The translations under genes were made by a program, and so were the position numbers. Below are positions 61,504 to 64,000 of a stretch of 64,000 nucleotides of DNA, in pieces. The stretch spans positions 124,001 to 188,000 of the forward strand of contig JAHCHG010000002.1 in NCBI GenBank assembly GCA_026129865.1. Reading direction: 5' to 3'. Each line of letters begins with the position of its first letter. The stretch's first letter is position 1. The stretch is from Pyrinomonadaceae bacterium. GTDB lineage: Bacteria > Acidobacteriota > Blastocatellia > Pyrinomonadales > Pyrinomonadaceae. A model generated the notes under the pieces. That model had not been told where the DNA came from. It saw only the letters and a program-made list of their open reading frames with translations, and did no database searches.

Positions 61504-62889
61504 TTATTGCGCCGTTTTCAATTTCGCACTGTTTTTCAGATTTTCAACTTCCGATTTGAAAACCCGTCCGCGTTCTTCAAAACTTTTGAACATATCAAAG
61601 CTAGCGCACGCCGGTGCGAGAAGGACAAAATCGCCGTCTCGCGCCGCATTAAGTGAAATTCTCACCGCGTCGCCGAGATCGACGGCGCGCGATGTTTCCG
61701 CGTATTCCTTTAATTGATATTCAATATTTTCCGCGTCCGCGCCGATTGTGATCAAATGTCGAACTTTGTCTTTGATCAAATTCGCGAGCGGTTCGTACGG
61801 AGCGTTTTTTCCCAATCCGCCGAGGATCAGGATAATTTTTCCCGGTTCTTCGCCTAGAGCTTCGAGAGCTTTCAGAGTCGCGTCAACACTCGTCGCTTTC
61901 GAATCGTTGTAAAATTTCACGCCGTCGATCTCCGAAACGAATTCGAGCCGGTGTTCGACTGCTTTAAAATTGTGGATCGTTTCACGCATCGATTCCGGCG
62001 AGGCGCCGCATGCCAATCCGGCAGCAAGACCCGCCAGGATATTTTGCACATTATGAACGCCGCGCAGCGTCATTTCATCGCGCGTCGTCAGCACTTTTTC
62101 CTTTCCGTTCGCCCGGCAGACCAGATCGCGTCCGCGCAAAAACAATCCTTCATCGAGGATCTTCGCGGTCGAAAACAGCACGACATTCGCCTTCAAATTC
62201 GTCGCCCAATCTGCCGTAACCTCATCATCCGCGTTTAGAATTGCAAGATCTTCCGCCGTTTGATTCATGAACAAACGCCGTTTCGCCGCTGCGTAATCGC
62301 TGAAAAAATCGTAACGGTCAAGATGATTCGGCGTAACGTTTAAACATATTCCAACGTTCGGTCTGAATTCCTTGATCGTTTCAAGCTGAAAACTCGAGAG
62401 TTCCGCAACCGTCCATCCGTCGCCGGTTGATGATTCGGCGAGTTCGATCAGCGGAGTTCCGATGTTTCCGCCGATCTGAGTATCGATTCCGGCATCTTTC
62501 AAGATCCGACCGACCAAAGACGTCGTCGTCGTTTTACCGTTCGAACCGGTTATCCCGACGATCCGTCCTTTCATAAATCGATAGGCAAGTTCTACCTCGC
62601 CGATCACTTCGCCGTCTTTGCGGTCGACATATTTTGCCGGGATCGAATTTGTCGGAATTCCGGGTGAAATAACTACCAGTTCGATCTGATCGAGCAGCCA
62701 TGACGGCAGATTGCCGTCGATCAGCCCGACTTTTTCGTGCTTTAATTGAAGCGCTTCGTCCGACCATTCCGCCTGCGGTTTTTTGTCATGAAGCGCAACA
62801 ATTGCGCCGCGCGCCGCCAGGAAACGTGCAGAAGCGACGCCGCTTTTTCCGGCGCCCAACACAAGTGTTTTTTTCTCGCGTAGCTCCAT
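61504..62889 (-). CDS. murD: UDP-N-acetylmuramoylalanine--D-glutamate ligase
   Basis: Adds D-glutamate to UDP-MurNAc-Ala. The 461 residues show the N-terminal LVLGAGKSGVASARFLAARG, the ATP loop GITGSNGKTTTTSLVG (about residue 115), VTPNHLDRYD and YNDSKATSVDATLKAL near 325. It starts 5 bases after mraY ends and is followed by 161 bases before ftsW. Confidence 0.97.
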   Translation of the reverse strand: MELREKKTLVLGAGKSGVASARFLAARGAIVALHDKKPQAEWSDEALQLKHEKVGLIDGNLPSWLLDQIELVVISPGIPTNSIPAKYVDRKDGEVIGEVELAYRFMKGRIVGITGSNGKTTTTSLVGRILKDAGIDTQIGGNIGTPLIELAESSTGDGWTVAELSSFQLETIKEFRPNVGICLNVTPNHLDRYDFFSDYAAAKRRLFMNQTAEDLAILNADDEVTADWATNLKANVVLFSTAKILDEGLFLRGRDLVCRANGKEKVLTTRDEMTLRGVHNVQNILAGLAAGLACGASPESMRETIHNFKAVEHRLEFVSEIDGVKFYNDSKATSVDATLKALEALGEEPGKIILILGGLGKNAPYEPLANLIKDKVRHLITIGADAENIEYQLKEYAETSRAVDLGDAVRISLNAARDGDFVLLAPACASFDMFKSFEERGRVFKSEVENLKNSAKLKTAQ

Positions 62890-62894
62890 TTTTC

Positions 62895-64000
62895 CTATCG
62901 CAGTTTAAGCGTCGACAAACTCAGCAGCGCAAAAAGAATTGCGACGATGACAAACCGGAAGACCACTTTAGATTCCTTCCATCCGGACATTTGAAAATGA
63001 TGATGGATCGGCGCCTGCTTAAAAATTCGCTTGCCGACACCGCCCGTTCTGCGTGTGAACTTAAAATAAGAAACCTGCAGCATCACCGAAACAGCTTCCA
63101 AAATAAACACACCGCCGATGAACGGCAGAAGGAATTCTTGTTTCGTCAGAATGGCGACGGTTCCCAACGCTCCGCCGATCGCAAGACTTCCCACATCGCC
63201 CATGAAAACCTCGGCGGGCGGCGAGTTATACCACAAAAATCCCAGACTTGCGCCGACGATCGCTCCGCAAAACACGGTCAATTCTGCTGCTTCCGGTTTA
63301 TGCGTGATCTCAAGATAATCTGCCCAGCGGCGGTCGCTCGAAACATAGGTCAGCGCTGTAAACGCCGACATCGCGATAAAAGTTACGCTTGTCGCAAGTC
63401 CGTCCATTCCGTCAGTAAGATTTACGGCATTTGACGAACCGAGCAAGATGAAAATGATAAAGATCAGGTAAATTACCGGTCCGACATAACTTATGCTGAT
63501 CGCGGGATTAGTTTCAGCGGTAGCCTTAAAAAACGGGATACTAATATTCCAGGGATAATTTGCGAACCAGTAAAGCGCACCGAAAACGACGATCGCCGTT
63601 AGTAATTGTCCGGCGATCTTTTGCCATCCGGTTAAACCTAAACTGCGTTTTTTGACGATCTTTATGTAATCGTCCGCAAATCCGATCAAACCGAACGAAG
63701 TAGTTGCGCCGAGTGCGAGCCATAGATAAAGACTGTCGAGCCTTGCCCACAGAATTGTCGAGAGAAAAACCGTCCCGAGGATCAGAATTCCGCCCATCGT
63801 CGGTGTTCCTTTTTTCGCCTGATGCTCGGCTGAAAGTTCTTCGCGGATCTCCTGACCGTATTTCAGATCCTGAAGCTTTTTTATGACCCGTCCGCCGAGA
63901 AGCAACGACAAAAGCAAAGCCGTGATCGTCGCCCACGCGGTCCTGAACGTCACATATTGAATGACGTTGAGTCCCTTAAAGATGTACGATTCGCTTCCCG
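62895..64000 (-). CDS. mraY: Phospho-MurNAc-pentapeptide translocase, 5' end outside window
   Basis: Makes lipid I from UDP-MurNAc-pentapeptide and undecaprenyl phosphate. Multi-helix protein with [15 protein letters not shown] (catalytic Asp cluster), [13 protein letters not shown] and the late [15 protein letters not shown] (HHH motif). A GTG at 63953 could be a start, but codons continue in frame to the window edge as [15 protein letters not shown], the typical MraY N-terminus. The gene therefore begins beyond position 64000, at most about 10-15 residues further. Confidence 0.97.
   Translation of the reverse strand, partial: GSESYIFKGLNVIQYVTFRTAWATITALLLSLLLGGRVIKKLQDLKYGQEIREELSAEHQAKKGTPTMGGILILGTVFLSTILWARLDSLYLWLALGATTSFGLIGFADDYIKIVKKRSLGLTGWQKIAGQLLTAIVVFGALYWFANYPWNISIPFFKATAETNPAISISYVGPVIYLIFIIFILLGSSNAVNLTDGMDGLATSVTFIAMSAFTALTYVSSDRRWADYLEITHKPEAAELTVFCGAIVGASLGFLWYNSPPAEVFMGDVGSLAIGGALGTVAILTKQEFLLPFIGGVFILEAVSVMLQVSYFKFTRRTGGVGKRIFKQAPIHHHFQMSGWKESKVVFRFVIVAILFALLSLSTLKLR

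Overview
The window looks like part of a Gram-negative chromosome. Evidence for this is LpxD (lipid A synthesis), an Oar-type TonB receptor and a standard division/peptidoglycan cluster. The mix of a TonB receptor with an N-terminal carboxypeptidase-regulatory-like domain, a secreted FG-GAP/VCBS protein, a single Hfq-like Sm protein, an NtrY/NtrX pair and abundant short palindromic repeats best suits Acidobacteriota, perhaps Blastocatellia/Pyrinomonadales. That placement is inference from family knowledge, not from a marker gene. I saw no rRNA or tRNA gene, CRISPR array, prophage or origin.

Layout. 1-1108: C-terminal part of a DUF2339 membrane protein. 1147-6510 (minus): trp operon read promoter - leader peptide - attenuator - trpD - trpC - trpF - trpB - trpA. 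The leader peptide has three Trp codons and is followed by mutually exclusive hairpins, and TrpF carries an unrelated C-terminal domain. 6520-8240: a Uma2-family protein and lpxD. 8494-21712 (plus): a polyuronate-use locus with a LacI regulator and two matching palindromic operators, two paralogous secreted heparinase II/III-like lyases, an MFS transporter, an SDR, an Oar-like TonB receptor, a KdgF-like cupin, a KDG-kinase-like sugar kinase and a KDPG aldolase. Together these would import and cleave a uronate polymer, linearise and reduce the unsaturated sugar to KDG, phosphorylate it and split it to pyruvate and glyceraldehyde 3-phosphate.

21736-30893: purS/purQ followed by a lone Tae4-type amidase effector and a circularly permuted ATP-grasp protein, then a DUF4870 protein, purB, an AI-2E family exporter, an unknown protein, asd and an aminotransferase. 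31085-41455: a VCBS-repeat protein, NtrX-like regulator, methyltransferase and NtrY-like kinase, a CPBP protease, a small anchored protein, nadC and a MATE pump.

41580-47283 is an accessory island: a REP-associated (Y1) transposase abutting a truncated gene, then a type II restriction endonuclease, AIPR-family protein and DNA methyltransferase, then several REP-like hairpins. 47284-50178: valS, which contains copies of a short mobile palindromic element in two places and in two reading frames. 50357-53769: two receiver proteins and pdxA. 53836-64000 (minus): dcw cluster mraY-murD-ftsW-murG-murC-ftsQ-ftsA-ftsZ followed by an hfq-like gene; mraY runs off the window.

The strongest novel signals are the trp attenuator, the TrpF fusion, the element inside valS, the LacI operator pair of the uronate locus, and at least six families of short intergenic repeats, several of which sit on stop codons.
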